From: Eubacteriales bacterium
GTDB taxonomy: Bacteria > Bacillota > Clostridia > Oscillospirales > Butyricicoccaceae
Direction of reading: 5' to 3'
DNA: 64,000 bases
NCBI GenBank assembly: GCA_030539335.1
Contig: JAUNSG010000003.1
Location: forward strand, 186,001-250,000
The translations under genes and the position numbers were made by a program. Position 1 is the first letter of the stretch; every line of letters starts with the position of its first letter. The notes under the pieces were generated by a model that saw only the letters and a program-made list of their open reading frames with translations, did not search any database and had not been told where the DNA came from. This document shows positions 1-8,472 of the stretch, in pieces.

Positions 1-105
1 AGTCCCTCGCCGGGCTGCTGGGTTTCCGGTGCGTCAGACCGTACCATCACCTTGCCGCAGCTCAGCGTCTGGATTGACAAAATATTTTACAAGAGGTGGA
101 TCATC
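1..105. other. rpsO upstream region, no gene recognised
   Basis: No convincing upstream gene end is visible in any frame. The stretch ends in the Shine-Dalgarno AAGAGGTGG (about 91-99) of rpsO. A TTGACA at 74-79 has no -10 element at a workable distance, so the rpsO promoter probably lies before the window. Ribosomal protein S15 often binds its own leader, but no specific S15 leader fold could be assigned here. Confidence 0.4.
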
Positions 106-372
106 ATGATTCGTAAGGAACAGAAAAATGCTGTAATCGCAGACAATCGTCTGCACGAGACGGACACCGGATCTCCGGAGGTACAGATTGCCATCCTGAC
201 CGAGCGCATTAAGCAGCTCACGGAGCATCTGAAGGAGCACAAGCAGGATAACCATTCCCGCCGCGGCCTGCTGAAGATGGTAGGTAAGCGTCGTGCACTG
301 CTGGCATACCTGCAGAAGAAGGACATTGAGCGCTACAGAGCGATCATCAAGAAGCTCGGTATCCGTAAGTAA
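106..372 (+). CDS. rpsO: 30S ribosomal protein S15
   Basis: The 88-residue product matches the usual S15 length and starts [10 protein letters not shown]. It carries the family core: [11 protein letters not shown] near residues 20-30, then [19 protein letters not shown] and [10 protein letters not shown] in the second half. S15 is a primary 16S rRNA-binding protein of the 30S platform. The start at 106 was chosen over an upstream ATG in the same frame because AAGAGGTGG sits seven bases before it and the extra 18 residues are foreign to the family. A terminator follows directly, and pnp lies next, the common rpsO-pnp order. Confidence 0.97.
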   Translation: MIRKEQKNAVIADNRLHETDTGSPEVQIAILTERIKQLTEHLKEHKQDNHSRRGLLKMVGKRRALLAYLQKKDIERYRAIIKKLGIRK

Positions 373-382
373 GAGAACAGGC

Positions 383-407
383 AAAGGGGGCACTATGCCC
401 CCTTTTT
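383..407 (+). terminator. Intrinsic terminator after rpsO
   Basis: An A-rich flank leads into GGGGGCA and TGCCCCC, a G+C stem with a short CTA-type loop, followed by TTTTT. It lies eleven bases after the rpsO stop codon and separates rpsO from the pnp leader, at least partly. Confidence 0.85.
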
Positions 408-440
408 CTGAAAACCCGACGAGAAAGCCATCCTTAAGCA

Positions 441-522
441 GTTGAACGGCTGCCTGACCGGGAAAGATAACAGGTCAGACGACGGTTCAAGTGCTTGAAG
501 GTGTCATGCTTTCCCGTCAACG
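441..522 (+). promoter_or_regulatory. Structured pnp leader, pseudoknot candidate
   Basis: Several complementary segments lie between the rpsO terminator and the pnp ribosome binding site. CTGACC (454-459) can pair with GGTCAG (473-478). The GGGAAAG held in that loop (460-466) is perfectly complementary to CTTTCCC (509-515), which would make a pseudoknot. TTCAA/TTGAA (486-499) forms a hairpin between them. A competing outer pairing is GTTG-ACGG (441-449) with CCGTCAAC (514-521). The last strand ends about 16 bases before the Shine-Dalgarno. pnp leaders are known to be RNase III and autoregulation targets in other bacteria; that this leader acts so is inference. Confidence 0.45.
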
Positions 523-547
523 AAATTAAAAAAAGGAGACAAATTGC

Positions 548-2671
548 ATGACTACGATTACCAAAAAGTCGTTCGACGAATATCGTGTATTTGAAACAAC
601 CTTTGCCGGCCGCAAGCTGACGGTTGAAACCGGCAAGATGGCACAGCTCGCAAACGGTTCTGCATTGGTTCGCTATGGCGATACCGTCGTACTCTGCACC
701 GCAACGGCTTCCCCGAAGCCGCGTGACGGCATTGATTTCTTCCCGCTTTCGGTGGATTTTGAAGAGAAGCTCTATGCCGTTGGCCGCATCCCGGGTTCCT
801 TTATGCGCCGTGAGGGCAAGGCGAGTGAGCAGGCTACCATCGCTTCCCGCCAGATCGACCGCCCGATGCGTCCGCTGTTCCCGAAGGACCTGCGCAACGA
901 TGTTTCCATCGTCTGCACGGTCATGGGCAATGACTATGACAACTCCCCGCAGGTCACCGGCCTGAACGGTGCGTCCATCGCTGTTGCGATTTCGGATATC
1001 CCGTTTGACCATACCGTTGCCGGTGTCGATGTCGGCATCGTCGATGGCGAGGTTGTTCTGAACCCGACGCTGGAGCAGCGCGAGAGAAGCCAGATGGACG
1101 TTACTGTCTGCGGTACGGAAGAGAAGATTGTTATGATCGAAGCCGGCGCAAAGGAAGTGCCGGAGGACGATATGTTCCACGCACTGATGGTTGCGCACGA
1201 AGAGATCAAGAAGATGTGTGCTTTCATCAAGGAGATCCAGCAGGAGATCGGCAAGCCGAAGTTCGAGTATGAGCATCACGATGTCGATCATGATCTGTTC
1301 GATCAGATCGAAGCATTTGCACGTGCGAAGGTTGAGGTTGCGTTTGATACCGATGACAAGACGGTCCGCGATGCGAGAATGCAGGTTGTCCGTGCAGAGA
1401 TCGATGCGTTCCTGGGCGAAGAGGTTGCCACCGAGCGCGCCGCAGAGATTTCCGAGATCGTGGACAAGCTGTGCAAGAAGGTTGTCCGCAAGTGGCTGAC
1501 CGAGGGCAAGCGTGTGGATGGCCGTGGCATGGAGGAAGTCCGTCCGCTGGCTTCCGAGGTTGGCGTTCTGCCGCGTGCCCATGGTTCCGGTATGTTCACC
1601 CGTGGACAGACCCAGGTTCTGTCCATCGCAACGCTGGGCACGCTGAGCGATGCCCAGATGCTGGATACCATCTTCGAGCAGAAGGAGAAGAGATATATCC
1701 ATCATTATAACTTCCCGTCCTTCTCGGTTGGCGAGACCCGTCCGTCCCGCGGACCGGGACGCCGTGAGATCGGCCATGGTGCGCTGGCAGAGCGCGCCCT
1801 GCTGCCGGTAATCCCGTCGGTTGAGGAGTTCCCGTATGCAATCCGCGTCGTATCCGAGGTTGTTTCCTCCAACGGTTCCACCTCGCAGGGCTCGGTCTGC
1901 GGCTCCACGCTGGCGCTGATGGATGCCGGTGTCCCGATCACCGCTCCGGTTGCCGGTATTTCCTGCGGCCTGATTACCGATGACGGTCAGGAGACGACCT
2001 TCACCGATATCCAGGGTGTTGAGGATTTCTATGGCGATATGGACTTTAAGGTAGCAGGTACCAAGAAGGGCATCACGGCCATTCAGGTTGACATCAAGGT
2101 AGACGGACTCACCCCGTCGATCATCAAGGAAGCATTCCGCAAGTGCCGCGACGCACGCTATCAGATCCTCGATGAGATCATGCTCAAGGCCATTCCGACA
2201 CCGCGCAAGGAGCTGTCCCCGTGGGCGCCGAAGATGATCTCCTTCAAGATCCATCCGGATAAGATCCGCGATGTCATCGGCAAGGGCGGTTCGGTCATCC
2301 AGAAGATCACCGCGGAGTCCGGCGCCAAGGTCGACATCAACGATGACGGTACGGTTTGTGTATCTGCCATCAACGGCAATGCCTGCGAGGCAGCCAAGAA
2401 GATGATTATGACCATCGTCAAGGATCCGGAAGTCGGCGACGTCTTCTACGGCAAGGTTGTCCGCATCATGGGCTTCGGTGCGTTTGTTCAGATCGCCCCG
2501 GGCAAGGACGGCCTGGTTCACATCTCCAAGCTGGAGAAGTACCGTGTCGAGAAGGTAGAGGATTCGGTCAAGGTCGGCGATATGACCTGGGTCAAGGTCA
2601 TCGAGATCGACGACAAGGGCCGTATCAACCTGTCCCGCAAGGATGTCAAGGATTCGGAGAAGGTTCAGTAA
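548..2671 (+). CDS. pnp: Polyribonucleotide nucleotidyltransferase (PNPase)
   Basis: This 707-residue protein has the full PNPase layout: two RNase PH-like domains separated by a helical linker, with FFPLSVDFEEKLYAVGRIPGSF near residue 65 and EILPRxH-type VGVLPRAHGSGMFTRGQTQ near 340. A KH domain follows (IRDVIGKGGSVIQKI about 570-585), then an S1 domain (GDVFYGKVVRIMGFGAFVQI about 630-650). It degrades RNA 3' to 5' by phosphorolysis, releasing nucleoside diphosphates. The start has AAAGGAGAC seven bases upstream. Length is typical for Firmicutes, and no key domain is missing. Confidence 0.98.
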   Translation: MTTITKKSFDEYRVFETTFAGRKLTVETGKMAQLANGSALVRYGDTVVLCTATASPKPRDGIDFFPLSVDFEEKLYAVGRIPGSFMRREGKASEQATIASRQIDRPMRPLFPKDLRNDVSIVCTVMGNDYDNSPQVTGLNGASIAVAISDIPFDHTVAGVDVGIVDGEVVLNPTLEQRERSQMDVTVCGTEEKIVMIEAGAKEVPEDDMFHALMVAHEEIKKMCAFIKEIQQEIGKPKFEYEHHDVDHDLFDQIEAFARAKVEVAFDTDDKTVRDARMQVVRAEIDAFLGEEVATERAAEISEIVDKLCKKVVRKWLTEGKRVDGRGMEEVRPLASEVGVLPRAHGSGMFTRGQTQVLSIATLGTLSDAQMLDTIFEQKEKRYIHHYNFPSFSVGETRPSRGPGRREIGHGALAERALLPVIPSVEEFPYAIRVVSEVVSSNGSTSQGSVCGSTLALMDAGVPITAPVAGISCGLITDDGQETTFTDIQGVEDFYGDMDFKVAGTKKGITAIQVDIKVDGLTPSIIKEAFRKCRDARYQILDEIMLKAIPTPRKELSPWAPKMISFKIHPDKIRDVIGKGGSVIQKITAESGAKVDINDDGTVCVSAINGNACEAAKKMIMTIVKDPEVGDVFYGKVVRIMGFGAFVQIAPGKDGLVHISKLEKYRVEKVEDSVKVGDMTWVKVIEIDDKGRINLSRKDVKDSEKVQ

Positions 2672-2691
2672 TTCTTTCCAATCGAACAATC

Positions 2692-2726
2692 AAAAGACGC
2701 TGGTCTGGGACCAGCGTCTTTTTTTG
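2692..2726 (+). terminator. Intrinsic terminator after pnp
   Basis: AAAAGACGCTGGTC pairs with GACCAGCGTCTTTT around a three-base loop and runs into a T tract of seven or more bases. This is a textbook rho-independent terminator and ends the pnp transcript. Confidence 0.95.
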
Positions 2727-3120
2727 AGGAAGCACAGGGGTTCTGCACTCCCGTCGATTCCGCAGAGAATGGGCTGAGCGGAACGGAGGAGACCTGCCAC
2801 AGGAGAAAAGCCGATGGGCGGGCAGAGTTTTTCGCTGCGGCAGGCTCAGGATTAAATTGGTTCGTATGCAGTATAGCAGAAGTATCACGCGAAAAAGCGC
2901 GAACCGCGACGATTTGGAATAAAGTGGAATTTTTTGCGGCGGAGCCGGGGAAACCCGGAACCCACGGGGCACCCTTGAAGACAATACAAATTTAAGGTAC
3001 AATAGGATCAATCCCTTGGAAGACCGGAGGGGGAACCGCACGGAGCGGATCCGCGCGCGGTATGACCGGGCCGCCGATTCGGCCGGCGCACGGAAAAATG
3101 TTCAGAGAAAGGGAATTGCC
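2727..3120. other. 394-base intergenic stretch
   Basis: No credible gene was seen here; open frames in the opposite strand look like noise. The stretch contains a good promoter near its end (separate entry) and a GC-rich untranslated leader of about 110 bases with short hairpins such as GGCCG/CGGCC near 3070-3085. Nothing matches a riboswitch class I can recognise. Confidence 0.5.
2975..3003 (+). promoter_or_regulatory. Promoter of the CpXC gene
   Basis: TTGAAG (2975-2980) and TACAAT (2998-3003) are separated by exactly 17 bases, a good housekeeping sigma-type promoter upstream of the CpXC gene and possibly the YitT gene. Confidence 0.75.
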
Positions 3121-3750
3121 ATGTCGATTTTGAGAGAAGATATGTTTACCTGCCCGCACTGCGAGGAGAAAGGGCCGCTGGAGGTTTGGGCGAGCGTCAA
3201 CGTGACGCAGGACCCGGATGCCCGCCGCCGTGTGGAGGATCTGTCGCTGTTTGAGTGGACCTGTCCCAACTGCGGCAAGGTATGTCTGGTGCTGCACCCG
3301 TGCATGTACCATGATATGGACAATGAATTTATGGTCTGGTTCGCCCCCGAGGGCGAGATTCAGGAGGGCGCACAGTTCTCCCAGCTCGACCGCTACACAC
3401 TGCGCACGACCAAGACACCGAACGAGTTCCGGGAAAAGGTCAACATTCTGGAGCGCGGATTGGACGACCGGGCGATGGAGCTAACCAAGCTGATTTTGAT
3501 TATGCAGCTGACCCGCGACGGCGCGGATGTTGTGGATGTGGTGTTCCACAGTGTGGACACCCGCGGACAGTTTGTGTTTGTGCTGGTCCATCCGGACGGC
3601 GTGGAGCAGTATCTGCGCATGCCGCCCTCTACCTACGAAAAGCTGGCGCACGATGTACGCGAGTACCTGTACACGCCGGCGCACGGCTTCCAGACCATTG
3701 ACCTCGCGTGGGCGAAGGAATCGCTGGAGCTGCTGCAGGGGCTTCGTTGA
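3121..3750 (+). CDS. CpXC zinc-ribbon domain protein
   Basis: The 209-residue product has two zinc-binding knuckles: FTCPHCEEKG close to the N-terminus and WTCPNCGKVC about residues 45-55, the arrangement of the CpXC domain family. The remaining part is mixed alpha/beta and has no catalytic motif that I recognise. The chosen ATG has AAAGGGA in front; an upstream in-frame ATG would add 35 low-complexity residues rich in arginine. The role is unknown. A single promoter upstream and a 22-base gap to the next gene suggest co-transcription with the YitT family gene. Confidence 0.8.
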   Translation: MSILREDMFTCPHCEEKGPLEVWASVNVTQDPDARRRVEDLSLFEWTCPNCGKVCLVLHPCMYHDMDNEFMVWFAPEGEIQEGAQFSQLDRYTLRTTKTPNEFREKVNILERGLDDRAMELTKLILIMQLTRDGADVVDVVFHSVDTRGQFVFVLVHPDGVEQYLRMPPSTYEKLAHDVREYLYTPAHGFQTIDLAWAKESLELLQGLR

Positions 3751-3772
3751 AATTTTGGAGTGAAACAGGAAC

Positions 3773-4636
3773 ATGAGGAAGAAGAGCGAATACTTGTTGG
3801 ATCTGAGCGCCGATTTTCTGGGCTCCGTCCTGATGGGCATCGGCGTGTACAGCTTTGCGGAGCAGGCGGATATCGCGCCGGGCGGCTTGTCCGGCCTTGC
3901 CATCATGATGAAATATCTGTGGGGGCTTCCGGTCGGTGTCATGACCTTTGTGCTCAATATCCCCTTGCTGCTGATCGCTTGGAAGTTTCTCGGGCGGCGG
4001 TTTACGATCCGGACACTGCGCACGGTTGTCCTGAGCAGTGTGATTCTGGATGTGGTGGTCACACCATTGGCGTTTACCTATGCGGGGGACCGGCTGCTCG
4101 GCTCGATTGTCAGCGGTGTGTGTATGGGCGCAGGGCTGGGCGTGATCTTTGCACGCGGCTCGACGACCGGCGGAACGGATATCATTTCCTGTCTGGTCGA
4201 GCGCCGGTATCCGCACATGCAGGTCGGCGGTATCCTGACTGCGGTGGATATGCTGATTATCGCGCTGTCCATCCTGGTCTTCGGCAATCTGGAGAGCGCA
4301 CTCTACGGCATTGTCGCCCTGTATATGCAGGGGCGTGTGATGGATTCTATTTTGTATGGACGGCGGCGCGGACGCTGTGTGCTGATTTTCTCCGATCAGC
4401 GGGAGCAGATTGCCCAGCGGATTTTGCGGGAGATGGACCGCGGTGCGACTTTTTTGCAGTCGCGCGGCGCTTACAGCGGAGTACACAGCGAGGTATTGCT
4501 GTGCGCGGCGGAGCGGCGCGATTATGCACAGCTGCAGCGCATCGTGCGCGAATGTGACCCGGCGGCATTTTTTGTCGTTTCGGAGACCAGAAATGTATAT
4601 GGGGAAGGCTTTGAGCCGATGATCGAAGAGAAATAA
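3773..4636 (+). CDS. YitT family membrane protein
   Basis: The 287-residue product begins with five or six hydrophobic segments, including GGLSGLAIMMKYLWGLPVG and a GSTTGGTDIIS motif near residue 130, typical of the YitT (DUF161) membrane domain. A soluble C-terminal DUF2179-like domain follows, from about residue 195, with the RGATFLQSRGAYSG loop. The exact substrate or function of the family is not established. GGAGTG lies ahead of the start codon. The gene is probably in one operon with the CpXC gene upstream. Confidence 0.88.
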   Translation: MRKKSEYLLDLSADFLGSVLMGIGVYSFAEQADIAPGGLSGLAIMMKYLWGLPVGVMTFVLNIPLLLIAWKFLGRRFTIRTLRTVVLSSVILDVVVTPLAFTYAGDRLLGSIVSGVCMGAGLGVIFARGSTTGGTDIISCLVERRYPHMQVGGILTAVDMLIIALSILVFGNLESALYGIVALYMQGRVMDSILYGRRRGRCVLIFSDQREQIAQRILREMDRGATFLQSRGAYSGVHSEVLLCAAERRDYAQLQRIVRECDPAAFFVVSETRNVYGEGFEPMIEEK

Positions 4637-4680
4637 CGGGAGCTGAGGAAGGCATCCACGGAGAAGTTGAGGAAGAGATT

Positions 4681-5895
4681 GTGAAAGAGATTTTGTTATA
4701 TCAGCATGGTGGCAGCGGCAATCACGGCTGTGAGGCGCTGGTGCGCACCACGGTATCCCTCTGCCGGGAGGCGATGGGGGAAGATACATTGGCGACGCTG
4801 TGTTCCAATGCGGTCATGGAGGATCGGCGCTATGCATTGGACCGCAAGGTGAAGCTGACGGAGAACAAGCCGGTACTGCGCCGGAAGAGCCCGCAGTGGG
4901 CATTGTATCAGGTCAACCGGCGCCTGCTGCACTCCCGCTTCCTTGAGGACCGGTTCCTGACCGAGCGGCTGTGCTTGAAAGCGGCGAAGGAAAGCGATCT
5001 GGCCATTGCCATCGGCGGCGACAATTATTGCTACAACAAGGGGATCCAGTTCTGGCCGACCGACCGCAGGATGCAGCAGCAGGGATGCAAAACCATGCTG
5101 TTTGGCTGCTCGATTGAGCCGGAGGATCTGGATGCGGCGTTTGTCCGGCAGCTCTCCCTGTTCGACGCGATCACGGTGCGTGAGAGCATCTCGTATGAGG
5201 CGATGGGCGCGGCCGGCGTCCCGAAGGAGAAACTGCATCTGGTGCCCGACCCGGCGTTTACGCTGGAGAGCAAGCGCCGTCCGCTGCCCGGACGGTTCCA
5301 GCCGGGCAATACGGTCGGCATCAATGTCAGCCCGATGATTATCGGCAACGAGCAGACGGCGGGTGTGACGATGGAAAATTATGTTGCACTGGTGCGCGAT
5401 ATCCTGGAAAACACGGATTGCTCGGTCGCCCTGATTCCACACGTCGTGTGGAGCTACAATGACGACCGCGTCCCGCTGCGCCGTTTGTATGAGCAGTTTG
5501 CGGACACCGGACGTGTCGTTCTGATTGGCGATGCGGATTGCCGGGTGCTCAAGGGCTACATAGCACGTTTGCGCCTGTTTGTCGGTGCGCGTACTCATGC
5601 GACGATTGCCGCCTATTCGTCCGGCGTGCCGACGCTCGTGGTCGGCTATTCCGTCAAGGCGCGCGGCATTGCGCGCGATCTGTTCGGAACCGAAGAGAAC
5701 TATGTGCTTCCGGTGCAGTCCCTGCGCGAGGAATCCGATCTGACCAGGGCGTTTCATTGGCTACTGGAGCACGAGGAGGAGACCCGGGCGCAGCTTCAGG
5801 CGATCCTGCCGGACTATATCGCCCGGGCGCATGAGGCCGGAAGAATTGCGGCACAGCTTGTGGAATCCGGAAAATCGAATTGGGACGAGTGTTGA
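4681..5895 (+). CDS. Polysaccharide pyruvyl transferase family protein
   Basis: The 404-residue protein starts with a GTG preceded by GAGGAAGA. The N-terminal HGGSGNHGCEAL motif and the central GGDNYCYNKG and C-terminal RLFVGARTHATIAAYSSGVPTLVVGYSVKARGI segments are signatures of the polysaccharide pyruvyl transferase family (CsaB/WcaK-like). Members place ketal pyruvate on cell-wall or capsular sugars using phosphoenolpyruvate. It stands at the head of a small cassette with a flippase and an FrhB-like gene, partners often seen in surface polysaccharide loci. No glycosyltransferase accompanies it here. Confidence 0.88.
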   Translation: MKEILLYQHGGSGNHGCEALVRTTVSLCREAMGEDTLATLCSNAVMEDRRYALDRKVKLTENKPVLRRKSPQWALYQVNRRLLHSRFLEDRFLTERLCLKAAKESDLAIAIGGDNYCYNKGIQFWPTDRRMQQQGCKTMLFGCSIEPEDLDAAFVRQLSLFDAITVRESISYEAMGAAGVPKEKLHLVPDPAFTLESKRRPLPGRFQPGNTVGINVSPMIIGNEQTAGVTMENYVALVRDILENTDCSVALIPHVVWSYNDDRVPLRRLYEQFADTGRVVLIGDADCRVLKGYIARLRLFVGARTHATIAAYSSGVPTLVVGYSVKARGIARDLFGTEENYVLPVQSLREESDLTRAFHWLLEHEEETRAQLQAILPDYIARAHEAGRIAAQLVESGKSNWDEC

Positions 5896-5900
5896 TGTTA

Positions 5901-5930
5901 TTGAAAGGATCATGGGGATTGTGGTAAAAT
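5901..5930 (+). promoter_or_regulatory. Promoter before the M15-type peptidase gene
   Basis: TTGAAA (5901-5906) and TAAAAT (5925-5930) are separated by 18 bases, directly after the pyruvyl transferase stop codon. This suggests that the secreted peptidase gene has its own transcription start within the cassette. Confidence 0.65.
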
Positions 5931-5989
5931 AGTGGGGAATTATCGTGTATTCTGTGTAGAAACAGATTGGCATGAAGGGAGCGGTATGT

Positions 5990-6892
5990 ATGAGACGAAA
6001 AAGAAGAAATCAAGTTCTCTTTTCCCTGCTGTTGGCGATGGCATGTGTTGTGCTCCTCCACTGGGGGAGTCCGGATGCGCACGCGGCCACGACGACCGTT
6101 GCAGCCACAAAGATTACCAAGGCGGTTTCCAAGAAGGCAAGCACCAATACGATCACATGGAAAAGGGTTTCCGCAGCGAAAGGGTATATTGTCTACTATT
6201 CGAAGAGTTATGACGGCAAATACAAGGCGCTGAAAACCATTACGAACAACAAGACAACGACGTACACACACAAGGGCCTCAAAAACGGCACGCCATATTA
6301 TTATAAGGTTGTGACCTATAAGGTAGTGAACGGGCAGAAGATTAAAAATGTCTCGGAGATCTGCGAAAAATACTGTGATTATTACGGCTACGCCGAGGAA
6401 AGCTATTTCAGCCGGTGCAATCGTATTTTTGGAAAGGACGAGTATACTCCGTATAAGACCAGCAAACAGGCTTCCAAAAATATGAAGACAATAAAGATAA
6501 AGGTTTGGGATCTGCGAAAGGGAAAGAAATACACCCGGACGTTCACCCTGAAAGTACATAAGAATATTGCCGGGACGGTACAGAAGATGTTTGCCGAGCT
6601 GTATAAGAGTAAAAATCCCACCCCGATTCACACGGTGGGAGCCTATGCCTGGAGAGGGGACAAATCGACCTCAGAGCATTGTCAGGGACTTGCCATCGAC
6701 ATCAATGCGAATGAGAATTATATGATCTACAATGGAAAAATCCTGTCCGGCTCGTTCTGGAATCCGAAGAAGAGCAAGTATTCCATCCCGCTGGAGTGTG
6801 ACCTGGTCACGATCTTTGAAAAATACGGCTTTACCAGAGGCTTCTGGTCAACCAGTCAGGACTATATGCATTTTTCCTACTTTGGAACGTAA
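5990..6892 (+). CDS. Secreted M15-type peptidase with fibronectin-like domain
   Basis: The 300-residue protein starts MRRKRRNQ, followed by a hydrophobic signal peptide ending near AHA-A (about residue 30). Residues about 45-115 form a fibronectin type III-like domain (TITWKRVSAAKGYIVYYSK, TPYYYKVVTYK). The C-terminal part has SEHCQGLAIDIN and DYMHFS, matching the HxxGxAxD and final His zinc ligands of the VanY/M15 D-Ala-D-Ala carboxypeptidase group. The start at 5990 has AAGGGAG nine bases upstream, unlike an earlier in-frame ATG at 5972. It probably trims peptidoglycan outside the membrane. Confidence 0.78.
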   Translation: MRRKRRNQVLFSLLLAMACVVLLHWGSPDAHAATTTVAATKITKAVSKKASTNTITWKRVSAAKGYIVYYSKSYDGKYKALKTITNNKTTTYTHKGLKNGTPYYYKVVTYKVVNGQKIKNVSEICEKYCDYYGYAEESYFSRCNRIFGKDEYTPYKTSKQASKNMKTIKIKVWDLRKGKKYTRTFTLKVHKNIAGTVQKMFAELYKSKNPTPIHTVGAYAWRGDKSTSEHCQGLAIDINANENYMIYNGKILSGSFWNPKKSKYSIPLECDLVTIFEKYGFTRGFWSTSQDYMHFSYFGT

Positions 6893-6941
6893 AAGCCGCG
6901 TGTAAGGGTCTGCCATACGACAGGATAGAAAGGAACGCACA

Positions 6942-8471
6942 ATGAATCAGCGCAAAATGGGCGTGGTATTGTCCTACGCCTCCATGCTTATCAACATTGC
7001 CGTCGGACTGATTACGGTGCCGTTGATGACCCATTTCATGGGGACAAGTGAATACGGCCTGTATGAGCTGATGGGCTCGCTGATCGCCTATATGTCGGTC
7101 ATGGATTTCGGCCTGTCGGCGACAATTACACGCTACTATTCCCAGGCCATTGCGCGCGGAGACGAAAGGGCGAAGCAGAATATTCTGGCGCTCTCCGGTT
7201 TGATTTATCTGGCGGTTGCCGTGCTGACGGTGTTTGTCGGCGCCGTGCTGTATCAGGCGATCGGGCCGGTCTACTCGGCCAAGCTGACCCCGGCGGAGCT
7301 GCTCTCCTGCAAGCGGATTTTCATTGTCCTGATTGTCAATATGACGATTACCATTCCGTCCAATCTGTTTGTCGCAGTGCTGACCTCGGAGGAGCGGTTT
7401 GTCTTTCTGCGCGGCGTGACGATGTTCTCGCAGGCGCTGCAGCCGGTGATGTATGTCATCGTCCTGTGCTTTGTCCCGACTGCCTTTGCGGTCTGTGTGA
7501 TCCAGACGGTGTTCAATCTGGCGGTCGTCGCGCTGAATGCATTCCACTGTTTCGCTCATGTGCACATGAAGATCCGGCTGTATTCCTTTGACCGTCTGCT
7601 TGTGCGCGAGATGCTGGGCTTCGCGTTCTTTATCTTCCTGAATACCGTGATCGACCAGCTCTATTGGAAGACGGATATCCTGATTCTCGGCGCGGTGGTT
7701 GGCACGGCGGCGACGGGGATTTATGGCATTGCCTCGCGCATCAATACCATGTATATCAATTTTTCCAGCACGGTCAATTCGGTCTTCCTTCCGCAGATCT
7801 CGCGCATTGTCACGACCTCGGGCAGTATGGAACCGGTCAACGCGATCATGAAAAAGGTCGGACGCATTCAGTTTTTGGTGATGTCCCTGATTTTATCCGG
7901 CTTTATCTGCTATGGAAAGCGCTTTTTGTGGCTGTGGGCGGGAAGCAACTATACCGATGCACAGAAGGCCGAGGCGTATTATATTTGTCTGATCGTGATG
8001 GTCCCGATTCTCATCCCACTGATTCAGAACATTGGCATCAGTATTTTGCAGGCGATGAATAAGCACGCCTTCCGTTCGGTCGTCTATTTTGCCATTGCGA
8101 TTGCCAATGTCGCAGCGTCCATCCCACTGGCACAGCGTTTCGGCGGCTTGGGCTGCGCCGTTGCGACCTCCGGTGCGATGATTATCGGCAATATCATCAT
8201 CATCAATATCTATTATGTCAAGGTGATCCATCTGGATGTACTGGGCTTTGCGGCGGAGATCGCACGCCTGCTGCCGGTCATGCTGGTCATGATTGGCTAT
8301 GGTGTGCTGAGCAATTGGCTCCTGCCGGGCGGCGGCTGGCTGCTGCTGGGGGCGAAGATCCTCCTGTATGCGGCGCTGTTTTTCGCCCTTTCCTGGAAAT
8401 TCAGCATGAACGACTATGAGAAACAACTGGTCGCAGGACCGGTCCGGAAGCTTTGGAAACGGAGGGGCTGA
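6942..8471 (+). CDS. Polysaccharide flippase (Wzx/MurJ-like MOP family)
   Basis: The 509-residue product has 12 to 14 hydrophobic segments across its length and begins with YASMLINIAVGLITVPLMTHFMG, the N-terminal pattern of oligosaccharide flippases of the polysaccharide biosynthesis/MATE-like superfamily. FLNTVIDQLYWKTDILILG near residue 225 is also typical. It likely moves lipid-linked sugar units across the membrane. GAAAGGAA lies before the ATG. The stop codon is one base from the start of the FrhB-like gene, so both are co-translated. Confidence 0.88.
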   Translation: MNQRKMGVVLSYASMLINIAVGLITVPLMTHFMGTSEYGLYELMGSLIAYMSVMDFGLSATITRYYSQAIARGDERAKQNILALSGLIYLAVAVLTVFVGAVLYQAIGPVYSAKLTPAELLSCKRIFIVLIVNMTITIPSNLFVAVLTSEERFVFLRGVTMFSQALQPVMYVIVLCFVPTAFAVCVIQTVFNLAVVALNAFHCFAHVHMKIRLYSFDRLLVREMLGFAFFIFLNTVIDQLYWKTDILILGAVVGTAATGIYGIASRINTMYINFSSTVNSVFLPQISRIVTTSGSMEPVNAIMKKVGRIQFLVMSLILSGFICYGKRFLWLWAGSNYTDAQKAEAYYICLIVMVPILIPLIQNIGISILQAMNKHAFRSVVYFAIAIANVAASIPLAQRFGGLGCAVATSGAMIIGNIIIINIYYVKVIHLDVLGFAAEIARLLPVMLVMIGYGVLSNWLLPGGGWLLLGAKILLYAALFFALSWKFSMNDYEKQLVAGPVRKLWKRRG

Positions 8472-8472
8472 G

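Noticed and set aside
74..102. TTGACA near rpsO read as a promoter
   Set aside because: The matching -10 position would overlap the ribosome binding site and reads GTGGAT, so this is not a usable promoter.
434..2689. 751-codon open frame on the - strand covering pnp
   Set aside because: It is a codon-bias shadow of pnp: the + strand protein has all PNPase domains, while this frame encodes no recognisable motif.
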